A stretch of 64,000 nt of DNA from Hylemonella gracilis (GTDB lineage Bacteria > Pseudomonadota > Gammaproteobacteria > Burkholderiales > Burkholderiaceae_C). The DNA is taken from contig NZ_CP031395.1 of the NCBI RefSeq assembly GCF_004328645.1, positions 1,017,501-1,081,500 of the forward strand, in the 5' to 3' direction. This document shows positions 16,610-26,756 of the stretch, one piece after another (position 1 is the stretch's first letter; every line of letters begins with the position of its first letter). The position numbers and the translations under genes were made by a program. The notes under the pieces were generated by a model. The model was not told the DNA's origin, did no database searches, and saw nothing but the letters and a program-made list of their open reading frames with translations.

Positions 16610-16685
16610 GGCCCGGTAGCTCAGTTGGTAGAGCAGCGGATTGAAAATCCGCGTGTCGGTGGTTCGATTCCGCCCCAGGCCACCA
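16610..16685 (+). tRNA. tRNA-Phe (anticodon GAA)
   Basis: A 76-base cloverleaf with encoded CCA (16683-16685). The anticodon arm is GCGGA, loop TTGAAAA, TCCGC, with anticodon GAA at 16643-16645. The T arm is GGTGG, TTCGATT, CCGCC. The acceptor arm pairs GGCCCGG (16610-16616) with CCAGGCC (16675-16681). Position 5 (C at 16614) faces position 68 (A at 16677), an unusual C-A mismatch; T at 16614 would complete the stem. Everything else is standard. A promoter and a terminator flank it. Confidence 0.97.
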
Positions 16686-16695
16686 GAATCTCTTC

Positions 16696-16730
16696 AAAAA
16701 AGCCATCCCTGCCCCGGGATGGCTTTTTAT
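16696..16730 (+). terminator. Terminator after tRNA-Phe
   Basis: Stem AAGCCATCCC at 16700-16709 with GGGATGGCTT at 16716-16725 around a six-base loop, preceded by a run of A and followed by TTTAT. The A-rich and T-rich flanks mean it could work in both directions. It begins 11 bases after the CCA end, ending a single-gene tRNA transcript. Confidence 0.93.
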
Positions 16731-16940
16731 TTCCCACGCCATTCCGTCGCAGCGCCTTGAGCGGCAGCCGAGGCAGCCCAGGTGGTGCCGTTCCCGCTCG
16801 GCCCGGTGCCATTTTCGTGCAAGGCACGCGCAGTGGCTCTGTGGCTGGACCGCCTTCATGCATCAGTCAGCCAGCCCGCCCGCGCGGCGGATGGCCGATG
16901 CGCATCGCGCTCACGCGCGCCATCTCACCAGGAGTTCTCC

Positions 16941-17336
16941 ATGAACCTCGAAAATTCCGCGACCGATCACGCCGCGTCCATGGCCTATGTCATGAGCACC
17001 CTGAGCACGCGTACGCTGCACCATTTCGCGCAAGAGGCCAAGCTGAACGGCGAGAGTCTGAAGGATGCGTTTGAGCGTTACGAAATCGACTATGCCTGGT
17101 ACGTCCTGGGCTCGGACCGCTTGCGCGATGCCACCCTGGCCAGCCTGGTCACGCGGCATCACCACACAGCGACCGACGCGCAGCGTGAGAGCTTGGCCGG
17201 GGTTTTGAAGTCCGCCGCCGAGGCCCAGGCACCGGAACTGCTGATGAGCTTTGACAACGATGTTCCAGACCAGTTGGCGGATTACCTTCTGGCGTCTTGG
17301 GGTGGTGGCGCGGCGCCTTCCAGAAGCAAGCGGTGA
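16941..17336 (+). CDS. Small protein of unknown function
   Basis: Protein of 131 residues starting MNLENSATDHAASMAYVMST. I do not recognise a family. It is soluble in appearance, mostly helical by composition, with no signal peptide, no membrane segment and no metal motif apart from a short RHHH run near the middle. It ends in a basic tail (SRSKR). The ATG at 16941 is set by AGGAG at 16930-16934; a longer in-frame reading from 16782 gives a low-complexity arginine-rich N terminus that looks non-coding. It is flanked by the tRNA terminator upstream and faces the MBL-fold gene downstream, so it is probably transcribed alone. Confidence 0.7.
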   Translation: MNLENSATDHAASMAYVMSTLSTRTLHHFAQEAKLNGESLKDAFERYEIDYAWYVLGSDRLRDATLASLVTRHHHTATDAQRESLAGVLKSAAEAQAPELLMSFDNDVPDQLADYLLASWGGGAAPSRSKR

Positions 17337-17452
17337 GTTCGACCGCGGGGGCGCTCCGGATGTTCCGGGCGTGCTCCGTCATTGCGGCACGCGTTCAACC
17401 CGTCGGTCGTTCTGCAGTGGCGCGTTGATCCGCATGCGGGCGTCCGGGGGAC

Positions 17453-18541
17453 TCAGCCCCGGAAGCGGTACACGCCATCGGCGTCCCGCGTGCGGCGCAA
17501 CTTGCCCTCGAACCACAGGGCATGCAGGTGGGCGATGGCCTCGCCCATGGCGAAGGTGGTCTGGTGCAGGTCCAGCTTGCGCTTGAACATCACGGGCAGG
17601 ATGTCGGCGGCGCACTGCGGGCGCTCGGCGCAGGCCTGCATGACCTCAGCGAGGCGCTCGCGGTGGTGGTCGTGCAATTGGCGGATGCGTTTGTGCAGGC
17701 CGGTGAAGGGCTTGCCATGCGAGGGCAACGTGAGTGTGGCCGTGGGCAGGCATTGGAATTTGTCGATGGACTGCAGGAATTGCTTCAGCGGGTTGGATTC
17801 CGGTTCGGATTCGAACACGCTGATGTTGCTGGAGATGCGCGGCAGCACCATGTCGCCGCCGATCAGCAGGCCTTGCGCCTCGTTGTATAGCGCGATGTGC
17901 TCGGGCGCGTGGCCGTGGCCACTGATGCAACGCCACGTGTGTGCACCGATGTGCACGCTGTCACCGTCCATCAGTCGCACGAACTGCGCAGGCACCGCGG
18001 GCACCAGGCTCGGGTAGTAAAGGGCGCGCTCTCGCACCTTGTCCATGGACTCCGGGTCGCGCAGGCCATGCGCGGCGAAGAATACAGCCGCGCCTTCGCC
18101 GCCGAAACCGTTGCTGCCAGCCGAGCCGATGCGCGCGAGGTAATAGTCCGTCGCGCTCATCCACAGGCGGCAGGGACGTTCGGGCGTGCTCCAGCGTGCG
18201 CACAACCAATGCGCCAGTCCCACGTGGTCCGGGTGCATGTGGGTGACGATCACGCGCAGGATGGGCAGGCCGTCCAACTCGGTGGTGAAGACCTGTTCCC
18301 ACAGGGCCTTGGACTCGTCGCGGCTGACGCAGCAGTCCACCACCGCCCAGCCCTGCAGCTTGGCGCCGGGCTTGTCTGGATCGTCCATCTCGTCGCGCAG
18401 CAGCCAGAGGTTGATGTGATCCAGCGCGAAGGGCAGCGCCATGCGAATCCAGCGCACGCCTGGCGCGATTTCCAAGGTGGCGCCGGCCGCGGGCAGCGTG
18501 TCTCCGAGGGGGTAATGCAGTTCGCGTTCGAATTCGTTCAT
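17453..18541 (-). CDS. MBL-fold metallo-hydrolase
   Basis: Protein of 362 residues of the metallo-beta-lactamase superfamily. The metal-binding motif HMHPDH gives H101, H103, D105 and H106; a further histidine region GHGHAPEHIAL follows. The C-terminal 100 residues (with LTLPSHGKPF and a basic end) look like the winged-helix tail of LACTB2-type hydrolases. The substrate cannot be read from the sequence; relatives act on thioesters, RNA or lactones. The ATG at 18541 (MNEFERELHYPLGDTL) is the family-like start; upstream in-frame codons run into the divergent promoter region shared with the carbonic anhydrase gene. It converges with the small unknown gene. Confidence 0.85.
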   Translation of the reverse strand: MNEFERELHYPLGDTLPAAGATLEIAPGVRWIRMALPFALDHINLWLLRDEMDDPDKPGAKLQGWAVVDCCVSRDESKALWEQVFTTELDGLPILRVIVTHMHPDHVGLAHWLCARWSTPERPCRLWMSATDYYLARIGSAGSNGFGGEGAAVFFAAHGLRDPESMDKVRERALYYPSLVPAVPAQFVRLMDGDSVHIGAHTWRCISGHGHAPEHIALYNEAQGLLIGGDMVLPRISSNISVFESEPESNPLKQFLQSIDKFQCLPTATLTLPSHGKPFTGLHKRIRQLHDHHRERLAEVMQACAERPQCAADILPVMFKRKLDLHQTTFAMGEAIAHLHALWFEGKLRRTRDADGVYRFRG

Positions 18542-18665
18542 GCGCAGGCCGGTGGGTCCAGGGAGCGGATCATTGTATGCAGACGAGCGCATTCGCGCTG
18601 CCCAGCAGGCGGGGGCCGGGCCGATACGGATGCAGGGGGTGGACACATCGGGGAAAATACCGAAC

Positions 18666-19325
18666 ATGAACAAGACGCCTGCAGACCTCTTTGCCCACAA
18701 CCGCGCCTGGGCCGCGCAGATGGAGCGCGAGCGCCCCGGTTTCTTCAGCGGCCTGCGCGCGCAGCAGCAGCCCAAGTACATGTGGATCGGCTGCTCCGAC
18801 AGCCGTGTGCCTGCCAACCAGATCACGGGGCTGGAGCCGGGCGAAGTCTTTGTTCACCGCAATGTGGCGAACATCGTCGTCCACTCGGACCTCAACGCCT
18901 TGTCCACCGTGCAGTTCGCGGTGGAGCGCCTCAAGGTCGAGCACATCATGGTCGTGGGCCACTACGGCTGCAGCGGCGTGCAGGCCGCGCTCGAAGGGGC
19001 GCGCATCGGCCTGGCCGACAACTGGTTGCGCCATATCCAGGACGTGCGCGACCGCCACCGCGCCCTGCTCGACAGCCTGCCCGAAAAGCACCGCCACGAT
19101 GCGCTGGTGGAGCTCAATGCCATCGAGCAGGTGGTGAATGTGGCTCAGACCACGGTCATGCTCGATGCGTGGTCCCGCGGCCAGAAGGTCACCCTGCACG
19201 GCTGGGTCTTCGGCCTGCACGACGGTCTCTTGCAGGACCTGAAGATCAGTGTGCAGAGCACCGAGACGCTGGAAGCGGTCTACCGCCAGGCCGTGGAGGG
19301 CGTGGCGCTGATGCCGCGCGGCTGA
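18666..19325 (+). CDS. can: Beta-class carbonic anhydrase
   Basis: Protein of 219 residues that interconverts CO2 and bicarbonate, supplying bicarbonate to carboxylases. Zinc ligands and the Asp-Arg dyad are clear in IGCSDSRVPANQ, and the second half of the zinc site is in GHYGCSGVQAAL. Length and motifs fit the E. coli Can type. The ATG at 18666 (MNKTPADLFAHNRAW) is chosen as the conserved N terminus; no strong ribosome binding site is visible. It is divergent from the MBL-fold gene across 124 bases and is followed after 41 bases by a LysR gene. The window encodes a bicarbonate-using enzyme (LiuBD), but no direct link is shown. Confidence 0.95.
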   Translation: MNKTPADLFAHNRAWAAQMERERPGFFSGLRAQQQPKYMWIGCSDSRVPANQITGLEPGEVFVHRNVANIVVHSDLNALSTVQFAVERLKVEHIMVVGHYGCSGVQAALEGARIGLADNWLRHIQDVRDRHRALLDSLPEKHRHDALVELNAIEQVVNVAQTTVMLDAWSRGQKVTLHGWVFGLHDGLLQDLKISVQSTETLEAVYRQAVEGVALMPRG

Positions 19326-19366
19326 GGCCTCCACCATCTGAGGCCATCTGAAGCCGGGCCTGGACC

Positions 19367-20326
19367 GTGGACGAACTCCGCGCCATCACCACCTTCATCC
19401 GCGCCGCCGAGCTGGGTAGCTTCAACCGCGTCGCCCAGGTGCAGGGCACGACGGCGCAGGCGATCAGCAAGAGCATCCGCCAGCTGGAGCAGCACTTGGG
19501 TGTGCGCCTGTTCCATCGCACCACCCGCAAGAGTTCGCTCACCGAGGACGGCCAGCGCCTGCTGGTCTCGGTGCAGGACAGCCTACAGACCTTGACCGGC
19601 GCGATCCAGGGCGTGAAGGACGCGGCGCGCGGTCACGAGGGGCTGATCCGGGTCGGGGCGGGTGGGGCAGTGGGGCGCAAGGTGCTCTTGCCCCTCATCG
19701 CCGAGTTCCATCGGCTGCATCCGGGCGTGACCTTTGACCTCGTGCTGGAGGATGGCGCGACGGACATCGTCGAGGAACGCATAGACCTGGGCCTCAAGGC
19801 TGGCAATCCGCCGACGGCACAGGTCGTGTCGCGCCGTCTGTTTCCGATCCAGCTGATCGTCTGCGCGACGCCGGCCTACCTGGCCGAGCACGGTGCGCCT
19901 CAGACCCTGGCCGAACTGGCCCAGCATCACTGCATCGCCTATCGCCAACCTGGCACCGGCCGCCCCATGCCCTGGGAATTCCTGGTGAAGGGCGAAACCG
20001 TGCACCAGGCCACGCGGCACGTGGTGTGCTGCAGCGACCCGGAGGCCGAAATGCAGGCCGTGCTGCTGGGTTTGGGCCTGGGGCAGATCGACAGCATCAA
20101 CGCGGCGGCCCCCCTCCGTTCCGGGGCCTTGATGCCCCTGCTGGTGCGCCACACCAGCGAACGCATGGGGCTGCACCTCTTCTATGCGCAGCGCAAGGAC
20201 ATGCCCCTGCGCGTGCGCCGCTTCATTGACTTCGTCGTGGAGCGCCTGCGTGGCCCGTCTCCTTTCCATGTGCCCGTCGCGGAGTTGCGGGCCTTGGAGC
20301 GGAGCGGGCGCCCCGCGCCCGACTGA
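19367..20326 (+). CDS. LysR-family transcriptional regulator
   Basis: Protein of 319 residues, GTG start at 19367. The N-terminal winged helix-turn-helix is typical: FIRAAELGSFNRVAQVQGTT then QAISKSIRQLEQHLGVRLFHRT. The remainder is a periplasmic-binding-like effector domain of the type found in CrgA/YhjC-like regulators. It lies 41 bases behind the carbonic anhydrase gene and tail to tail with the SDR gene downstream. The target is unknown: the usual divergent partner is absent, so the neighbouring SDR, whose promoter carries a dyad at 21229-21249, is one candidate. Confidence 0.9.
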   Translation: MDELRAITTFIRAAELGSFNRVAQVQGTTAQAISKSIRQLEQHLGVRLFHRTTRKSSLTEDGQRLLVSVQDSLQTLTGAIQGVKDAARGHEGLIRVGAGGAVGRKVLLPLIAEFHRLHPGVTFDLVLEDGATDIVEERIDLGLKAGNPPTAQVVSRRLFPIQLIVCATPAYLAEHGAPQTLAELAQHHCIAYRQPGTGRPMPWEFLVKGETVHQATRHVVCCSDPEAEMQAVLLGLGLGQIDSINAAAPLRSGALMPLLVRHTSERMGLHLFYAQRKDMPLRVRRFIDFVVERLRGPSPFHVPVAELRALERSGRPAPD

Positions 20327-20372
20327 GAGCGCCATCACGGCGCAGGGGCCCGGCCTTGGTGGGCGACGGTGC

Positions 20373-21161
20373 TCAGATGCCTTCCTTGGTGGGCATGATC
20401 ACGACCTGTTGCAGGTTGACGTGCCTGGGCAATGACACGATGAAGCCCACGGTGGTGGCAATGTCCTCCGCTTTCAGGAACTCGATGGACTGGGCCGCGT
20501 TCTTGATCCAGTCGATGGCGCCCTGGAAGGTGAAGTGGCTCTGCAGCTCGGTCTCGGTGATGCCCGGTTCGATCACCGACACGCGGATGTTCTTGGGGCC
20601 CAGTTCCAGGCGCAGGTGGCGGCTCAGATGGCTGACGAAAGCCTTGGTGGCCGAATACACAGCGAAGTAACCATAGACATACTGCCCGGCGATGGACGAG
20701 GTGTTGACGAGGTCGACCACCTGACCTTGCGCCGCGGCTTCCTCGAGCTGGGGCACAAAGGCCTGGATCACGCGCATCGCACCCGTGACGTTCAGGTCGA
20801 TCTGCGTTTCCCATTCAGCTTGGGGTTGTTGACCGATGGCGCCGGGCAGCATCAGCCCTGCGTTGTTGAAGACCAGGTTGGCGTTGCCGTAGGTACGGCG
20901 GACCTCGGCCGCGGCGGCCTCCACCGAGGCCGCGTCGGTCACGTCGGTGGCGATGGCCAAGGCGGTTCCGCCGAGCCGCCGGATCTCCGCGGCGACCTCG
21001 TCCAGTTGCGCCTTGCGACGCGCCAGCAAGGCGATTTTGGCGCCACGGGAGGCGAGCAGCATGGCCGCGGCGCGGCCCATGCCGCTGGATGCGCCGGTGA
21101 TGACGGCGATGCGGTCGCTCAGGTCTTGGTGGATGGGGGAAGTGATGACAGAGGTGGACAT
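20373..21161 (-). CDS. SDR-family NAD(P)-dependent oxidoreductase
   Basis: Protein of 262 residues, classical short-chain dehydrogenase. The Rossmann motif is TGASSGMGRAAA, the NAG motif is NNAGLML, and the active site is Ser in NTSSIAGQ with Tyr and Lys in YSATKAF. The C terminus (NLQQVVIMPTKEGI) resembles YdfG-like enzymes that act on small hydroxy acids or alcohols, but the substrate is not determined. ATG at 21161 with AGGAG about eight bases upstream. It is transcribed away from thiC, with an inverted repeat at 21229-21249 in its promoter region. Confidence 0.9.
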   Translation of the reverse strand: MSTSVITSPIHQDLSDRIAVITGASSGMGRAAAMLLASRGAKIALLARRKAQLDEVAAEIRRLGGTALAIATDVTDAASVEAAAAEVRRTYGNANLVFNNAGLMLPGAIGQQPQAEWETQIDLNVTGAMRVIQAFVPQLEEAAAQGQVVDLVNTSSIAGQYVYGYFAVYSATKAFVSHLSRHLRLELGPKNIRVSVIEPGITETELQSHFTFQGAIDWIKNAAQSIEFLKAEDIATTVGFIVSLPRHVNLQQVVIMPTKEGI

Positions 21162-21228
21162 GGTGATGCTCCTGAAGATGAAAGGACGTCGTTGTTCGAC
21201 GGGAGCAACTTTAGAAATCCGTGCGTAT

Positions 21229-21249
21229 TCCCGGTAGTAACTATCGGGA
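21229..21249. promoter_or_regulatory. Inverted repeat upstream of the SDR gene, candidate operator
   Basis: TCCCGGTAG at 21229-21237, spacer TAA, CTATCGGGA at 21241-21249: nine-base arms with one mismatch, centred about 78 bases upstream of the SDR start codon. The symmetry and spacing suit a dimeric regulator. Which protein binds it is unknown. Confidence 0.5.
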
Positions 21250-21397
21250 GGTATCAATCATCACTGTTGGTTGCCAATCGGGATGCCGCGCAACACCCTT
21301 TGCCCGCCTGCTCCGTTCCGGAGTCGCGTTCAAGAACTCAGGCAGTCCGGGAAAAATTGACCGAGGTCATGCTTAGATGCACATGGATTGCGCTACA

Positions 21398-21487
21398 GTC
21401 CCCTCGCCCGGGGTGCAGGCCTGACCTGCTGAGACGGTAATCCGAACCCGCGAACTTGATCCGGTTTGTACCGGCGTAAGAAGAGCC
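21398..21487 (+). promoter_or_regulatory. TPP riboswitch (thi box) of thiC
   Basis: The conserved parts of the thiamine pyrophosphate aptamer appear in order: GGGGTGC at 21410-21416, GCTGAGACGG at 21428-21437, AACCCGCGAACTTGATCCGG at 21444-21463, and the closing TACCGGCGTAAGAAGAG at 21469-21485. The 5' edge is approximate. The aptamer ends about 160 bases before the thiC ATG. The stretch between holds small hairpins (GGGG/CCCC at 21547-21560, GGTTC/GAACC at about 21570-21588) but no strong terminator, so control could be at termination or translation. TPP binding is expected to lower thiC expression. Confidence 0.93.
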
Positions 21488-21640
21488 TGACTCAGCAGCC
21501 TGCGTTCCCGCGCATCCGCTGCCTGTCTGTCCCGCCTTGCTGGCCTGGGGAAACATCCCCGCCGTCCATGGTTCGCGTTCAGTGAACCGTCTTTGCTAGT
21601 CGTCTTCTCCGAGCAATTCCTCAACTTGCACGGAGACTGA

Positions 21641-23533
<1,893 letters not shown>

Positions 23534-23581
23534 ACACGCCCACGCGGGGTCGCATCGCGTCGCAAGTGCGGCCTGGCTGGA

Positions 23582-24337
23582 TCAGGCGGCCGCCAGCGCA
23601 AGCGCGTCGGCACCCGCGGGCAGACGCATCGGCGCGGCCGGGTCCGTCACGGCGCGCCACACGGCCTCGCTCACGTCTTGGGCGCGCGTGACCGGCGTGT
23701 GGGTGTCACGCACCGCGGCGAATACACGGGCCTGGAAGTCCGCGTAGGCCGCGTGGGGTTCGCCAGCCATGCTCTGGCGCGCGTTGTCGCCGAAGCGGGT
23801 CTCGGGCGCGCGGCCCGGCAGAACGAGGTGTGCGCGGATGCCGAAGGGCGCGAGTTCCAGCGCCAGCGATTCGGTGAAGGCATTCACCGCCGCCTTGCTG
23901 CCGGTGTAGATCGAGAGCAGCGGCAAGGGCTTGAGCGTCACGCTCGAGGTCACGTTCACGATCACGCCGGCTTGCCGCTGCCGGAACTGCGGCAGCACGG
24001 CCTGCGTCATCGCCATCGTGCCCAGGGTGTTGGTGTCGAAGATCGCGCGTGCCTGGTCCAGCGTCACGCCTTCCAGGGGCGCCAGCAGACCCACGCCGGC
24101 GTTGTTGACCAGGGCATCGATCGGTCCGGCGGCCTCGACGCACTCGCGGATGCTGGTGGCGTTGGTCACGTCAAGCGGCAGCACCCGCAGCCGCTCCGAG
24201 CGCGGCAGCAGGTCTGCACGCGGCACGCGCATCGTTGCGATCACGTGCCATCCTTGGTCGAGAAAGAAACGCGCGGCATCGAGGCCGAACCCGGACGAGC
24301 AGCCCGTGATCAGGAGGGTGGAGGTAGAGGAGGACAT
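23582..24337 (-). CDS. SDR-family oxidoreductase
   Basis: Protein of 251 residues, a classical SDR: LLITGCSSGFGLDAARFFLD for the cofactor loop, LVNNAGVGLLAP for the NAG motif, and Ser, Tyr and Lys of the active site in VTSSVTLK and YTGSKAAV. The substrate is unknown. The ATG at 24337 follows a purine-rich stretch after reverse complementing. It is divergent from an AraC-type gene 99 bases away, with an operator-like dyad between them, which suggests the AraC protein controls this gene. Confidence 0.88.
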   Translation of the reverse strand: MSSSTSTLLITGCSSGFGLDAARFFLDQGWHVIATMRVPRADLLPRSERLRVLPLDVTNATSIRECVEAAGPIDALVNNAGVGLLAPLEGVTLDQARAIFDTNTLGTMAMTQAVLPQFRQRQAGVIVNVTSSVTLKPLPLLSIYTGSKAAVNAFTESLALELAPFGIRAHLVLPGRAPETRFGDNARQSMAGEPHAAYADFQARVFAAVRDTHTPVTRAQDVSEAVWRAVTDPAAPMRLPAGADALALAAA

Positions 24338-24389
24338 CACAAGTTCCAGCGGGTGGTTGCAGAAGTCCAGACGATAGGGCTCGGACGCA

Positions 24390-24412
24390 GGACTTTCTAT
24401 AATGAAAAGTCC
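24390..24412. promoter_or_regulatory. Dyad overlapping a -10 element between SDR and AraC genes
   Basis: GGACTTT at 24390-24396 and AAAGTCC at 24406-24412 form a perfect seven-base inverted repeat around CTATAATGA, which contains a consensus TATAAT at 24398-24403. The -10 reads toward the AraC gene (start 24437). A protein bound to the dyad would cover the promoter. The region is AT-rich against a GC-rich background. Confidence 0.6.
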
Positions 24413-24436
24413 ATTTATTTGTAGAGAAAGTACGGA

Positions 24437-25390
24437 ATGGTGGATCCCATGGCGGAAGTTGTGGCCCTGCTGAAGCCGGGCGCGCTGTTTTCCAAGCTCG
24501 TCGTGGCGTCGGCCCCCTGGGCCGTGCGCCGCGCCGAATTGGGCCAACCTTTCTACATGGCTGTGCTCGAAGGCCGCTGTTTTCTGACGGTGGATGGCGA
24601 GGAAGGGGGCCGGGCGGGTGGCGAAACGATCACGCTGGAAGCAGGTGACTTCGTGCTGATCCCCGCGGTGCGCGGTTTCGCGACATCCAGCCTGGACCGG
24701 TTGCCGCCCCGCGCGGGCGAAGCGGTTGCCACGCCGATCGTGCCCATGCCTGGGGGCGCCCGGGTCGGCGACCCGGCGGGCGCGGTGGATGTGCGCCTGC
24801 TGGTTGGCCATTGTGAGTTCGGCTCGCCCGATGCCGCCTTGCTGGTGCCCTTGCTGCCCCGGTGGCTGCACGTGCGCGGGGAAGACCGCCTTGCGACGCT
24901 GGCTCAGTTGGTGGGCGAAGAGTCCCGCGCCGACCGACCCGCGCGCGAGATCGTCATGGCCCGTCTGCTCGAAGTGCTGCTCGTGGAAGCCTTCCGTTCC
25001 ACGGCCAGCGTCGCCGCTTCGCCGGGGCTGGTGCGCGGACTGGCCGATCCCAAGCTCGCACCGGCCCTGCGCCGCATGCACGGGCGCCCCGGCGACGGTT
25101 GGAGCATCGCGCAGCTCGCGCGCGAAGCGGCGCTTTCGCGTTCGGCTTTCTTCCAGCGATTCCAGCGCGCCGTCGGCATGGCGCCGATGAGCTACCTGCA
25201 GGCTTGGCGCATGGCGCTGGCCAAGCAGCTGCTGCGAGAGGGTGAGAACGCCATCACGAACATCGCCGAGCGCGTCGGCTACGGCTCGGTCAGTGCCTTT
25301 GGTGTGGCTTTCACGCGCTACGTGGGCGTGCCACCCGGACGTTACGCCCGAGGGGAGGCCCGGCAAGACGCTGCGCAGGCACTCGCCTGA
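24437..25390 (+). CDS. AraC-family regulator with N-terminal cupin domain
   Basis: Protein of 317 residues. Residues 1 to about 190 form a cupin-type sensor domain (FYMAVLEGRCFLTV, ITLEAGDFVLIPAVRG). The C-terminal 100 residues are the AraC DNA-binding domain with two helix-turn-helix units: WSIAQLAREAALSRSAFFQR and ITNIAERVGYGSVSAFGVAF. The ATG at 24437 is used; an in-frame ATG at 24449 is also possible. It is divergent from an SDR gene, the arrangement common for this AraC subgroup, and the dyad in its own promoter suggests autoregulation. Confidence 0.9.
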   Translation: MVDPMAEVVALLKPGALFSKLVVASAPWAVRRAELGQPFYMAVLEGRCFLTVDGEEGGRAGGETITLEAGDFVLIPAVRGFATSSLDRLPPRAGEAVATPIVPMPGGARVGDPAGAVDVRLLVGHCEFGSPDAALLVPLLPRWLHVRGEDRLATLAQLVGEESRADRPAREIVMARLLEVLLVEAFRSTASVAASPGLVRGLADPKLAPALRRMHGRPGDGWSIAQLAREAALSRSAFFQRFQRAVGMAPMSYLQAWRMALAKQLLREGENAITNIAERVGYGSVSAFGVAFTRYVGVPPGRYARGEARQDAAQALA

Positions 25391-25438
25391 GTTCTGGGCT
25401 TCTCCAAGGACGCAAGGCAGACGACGGACCAGGCCCGG

Positions 25439-26545
25439 CTATGGCGTCAGCTCCTGGGCCTGCCGCCGGAACTCCGAGGGGCTCTGGCCCGTCCACACGC
25501 GGAAGGCGCGGGCAAAGCTCTTCTCGTTCCGAAAGCCCGCCGCCTGCGCGACTTGCTTGATGGAGCGCTGCGTTCGTCGCAGCAGGTCCTCGGCCCGGCC
25601 ACGGCGGGCCTCGTCCTTCAGGGCCTGAAGGTTCAGTCCTTCGGCTTGCAACTGACGGTGCAGGGTGCGCGGCGAGAGGTGCAACTGCAGCGCCAAGGTC
25701 TGAGCGGTGTGCGCGTGATCGGCGTCCGTGCCGTGGGGCCGCAAGGCCTCGCGCACCTGCTGGCCCAGCAGGCGGTCGCGCCGATAGGGGCGCACCGTCA
25801 GAGGCAGGGCGCGCTGGAGCATGACGCGCAGCGCGGCCTCGTCGCGCCGCAAGGGCAGGGCCAGGTAGCTGGCGTCGAAGCACAGCGCGGTCTGCGTCAC
25901 CCTCGCCTGGGGCGTGTCGAAGTGCACGGGGCCGGGGAACATCAGCGCATACGCGTCGGCGTGCGCGGGCGCGGCGTAGGGGAAACACACCGAGCGCAGA
26001 GCCAGGCCTGAGTCGATGGCCCAGCTCGCGTAGCCGAGCAGAAAGCGCAAGGTGGACACCAGGCAGAACTCGCGCAGGGCCGGGGCGGGGAAGCGCCCGG
26101 GGCGCCGTTCCTCGATGCACACCGAGGCCAGGCCCTGGTCCACGGCCAGGTGCAAGACGATGTCGTCCACCAGCAGGCGGTGGTGGCGGCACCAGCGCTT
26201 GAGCGCCACGCCCAGATTGGGCGCCGTGATGGAGGCTCGGCACAGCAGGCCGTGGCTGCCCCAGGGCAGCCGGCGCGCGAACCAGCCCAGGGCCTCGTCG
26301 TCCAGTTCCTGCATGGCGTGCGCGTTGAGCGCTTCGAATTGCGCGGCGCTGACGCGGGCGTCCACGCGTGCCAGATCGGATGGCGTGATTTGTGCCGCCT
26401 GCAGAGCAGCCATCGGGTCCTTGCCCTGGTCCACATAGGCGTGTGCGATGGACCGCACGAAAGCCATGGGCGTGGCGGAACGCCCGGTTTTGCCGCTTCG
26501 GGCCGATCGAGCCGCGGCGGTGGTGCTTTGGAGGGTGTTGGGCAT
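25439..26545 (-). CDS. AraC-family regulator, OruR/ArgR-like
   Basis: Protein of 368 residues. The N-terminal 200 residues resemble the arabinose-binding-like sensor domain of OruR/ArgR/PchR-type activators ([29 protein letters not shown]). The DNA-binding domain is at the C terminus, with [18 protein letters not shown] and [20 protein letters not shown]. The ATG at 26545 is chosen; longer in-frame extensions cross the divergent promoter region. It faces away from liuA across 211 bases, so it is a good candidate for the activator of the leucine/isovalerate (liu) operon, although liu genes are often controlled by MerR or TetR proteins in other bacteria. Confidence 0.87.
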   Translation of the reverse strand: MPNTLQSTTAAARSARSGKTGRSATPMAFVRSIAHAYVDQGKDPMAALQAAQITPSDLARVDARVSAAQFEALNAHAMQELDDEALGWFARRLPWGSHGLLCRASITAPNLGVALKRWCRHHRLLVDDIVLHLAVDQGLASVCIEERRPGRFPAPALREFCLVSTLRFLLGYASWAIDSGLALRSVCFPYAAPAHADAYALMFPGPVHFDTPQARVTQTALCFDASYLALPLRRDEAALRVMLQRALPLTVRPYRRDRLLGQQVREALRPHGTDADHAHTAQTLALQLHLSPRTLHRQLQAEGLNLQALKDEARRGRAEDLLRRTQRSIKQVAQAAGFRNEKSFARAFRVWTGQSPSEFRRQAQELTP

Positions 26546-26756
26546 CGTGGGTGGAGCGCGCCGGGTCGATCGGGACGGAGATCGGCCGACCTGCTGGGGC
26601 TTACCCTGGGTTCCGCGACGTGGCGCAATTTGCAACCATTCTGGCACCAAATGCGCCGCCATACCGCCTAAGCTGCGGAGCCAGAACTCGGCGTCCAGGC
26701 GCTTGGCCTGGACGCCGCACCGACAAGAAAGGCCGCCCGGCCAAGGAGACACGCGC

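Noticed and set aside
16686..16940. Attachment site or integrated element next to tRNA-Phe
   Set aside because: No repeat of the tRNA 3' end and no integrase gene are present within the window.
17897..19351. Plus-strand open frame overlapping the MBL-fold and carbonic anhydrase genes
   Set aside because: The translation is arginine- and alanine-rich without domains, and it lies over two clear genes.
26546..26756. Operator sites between the OruR-like AraC gene and liuA
   Set aside because: I saw no clear direct repeat or dyad in the 211 bases that stands out from background.
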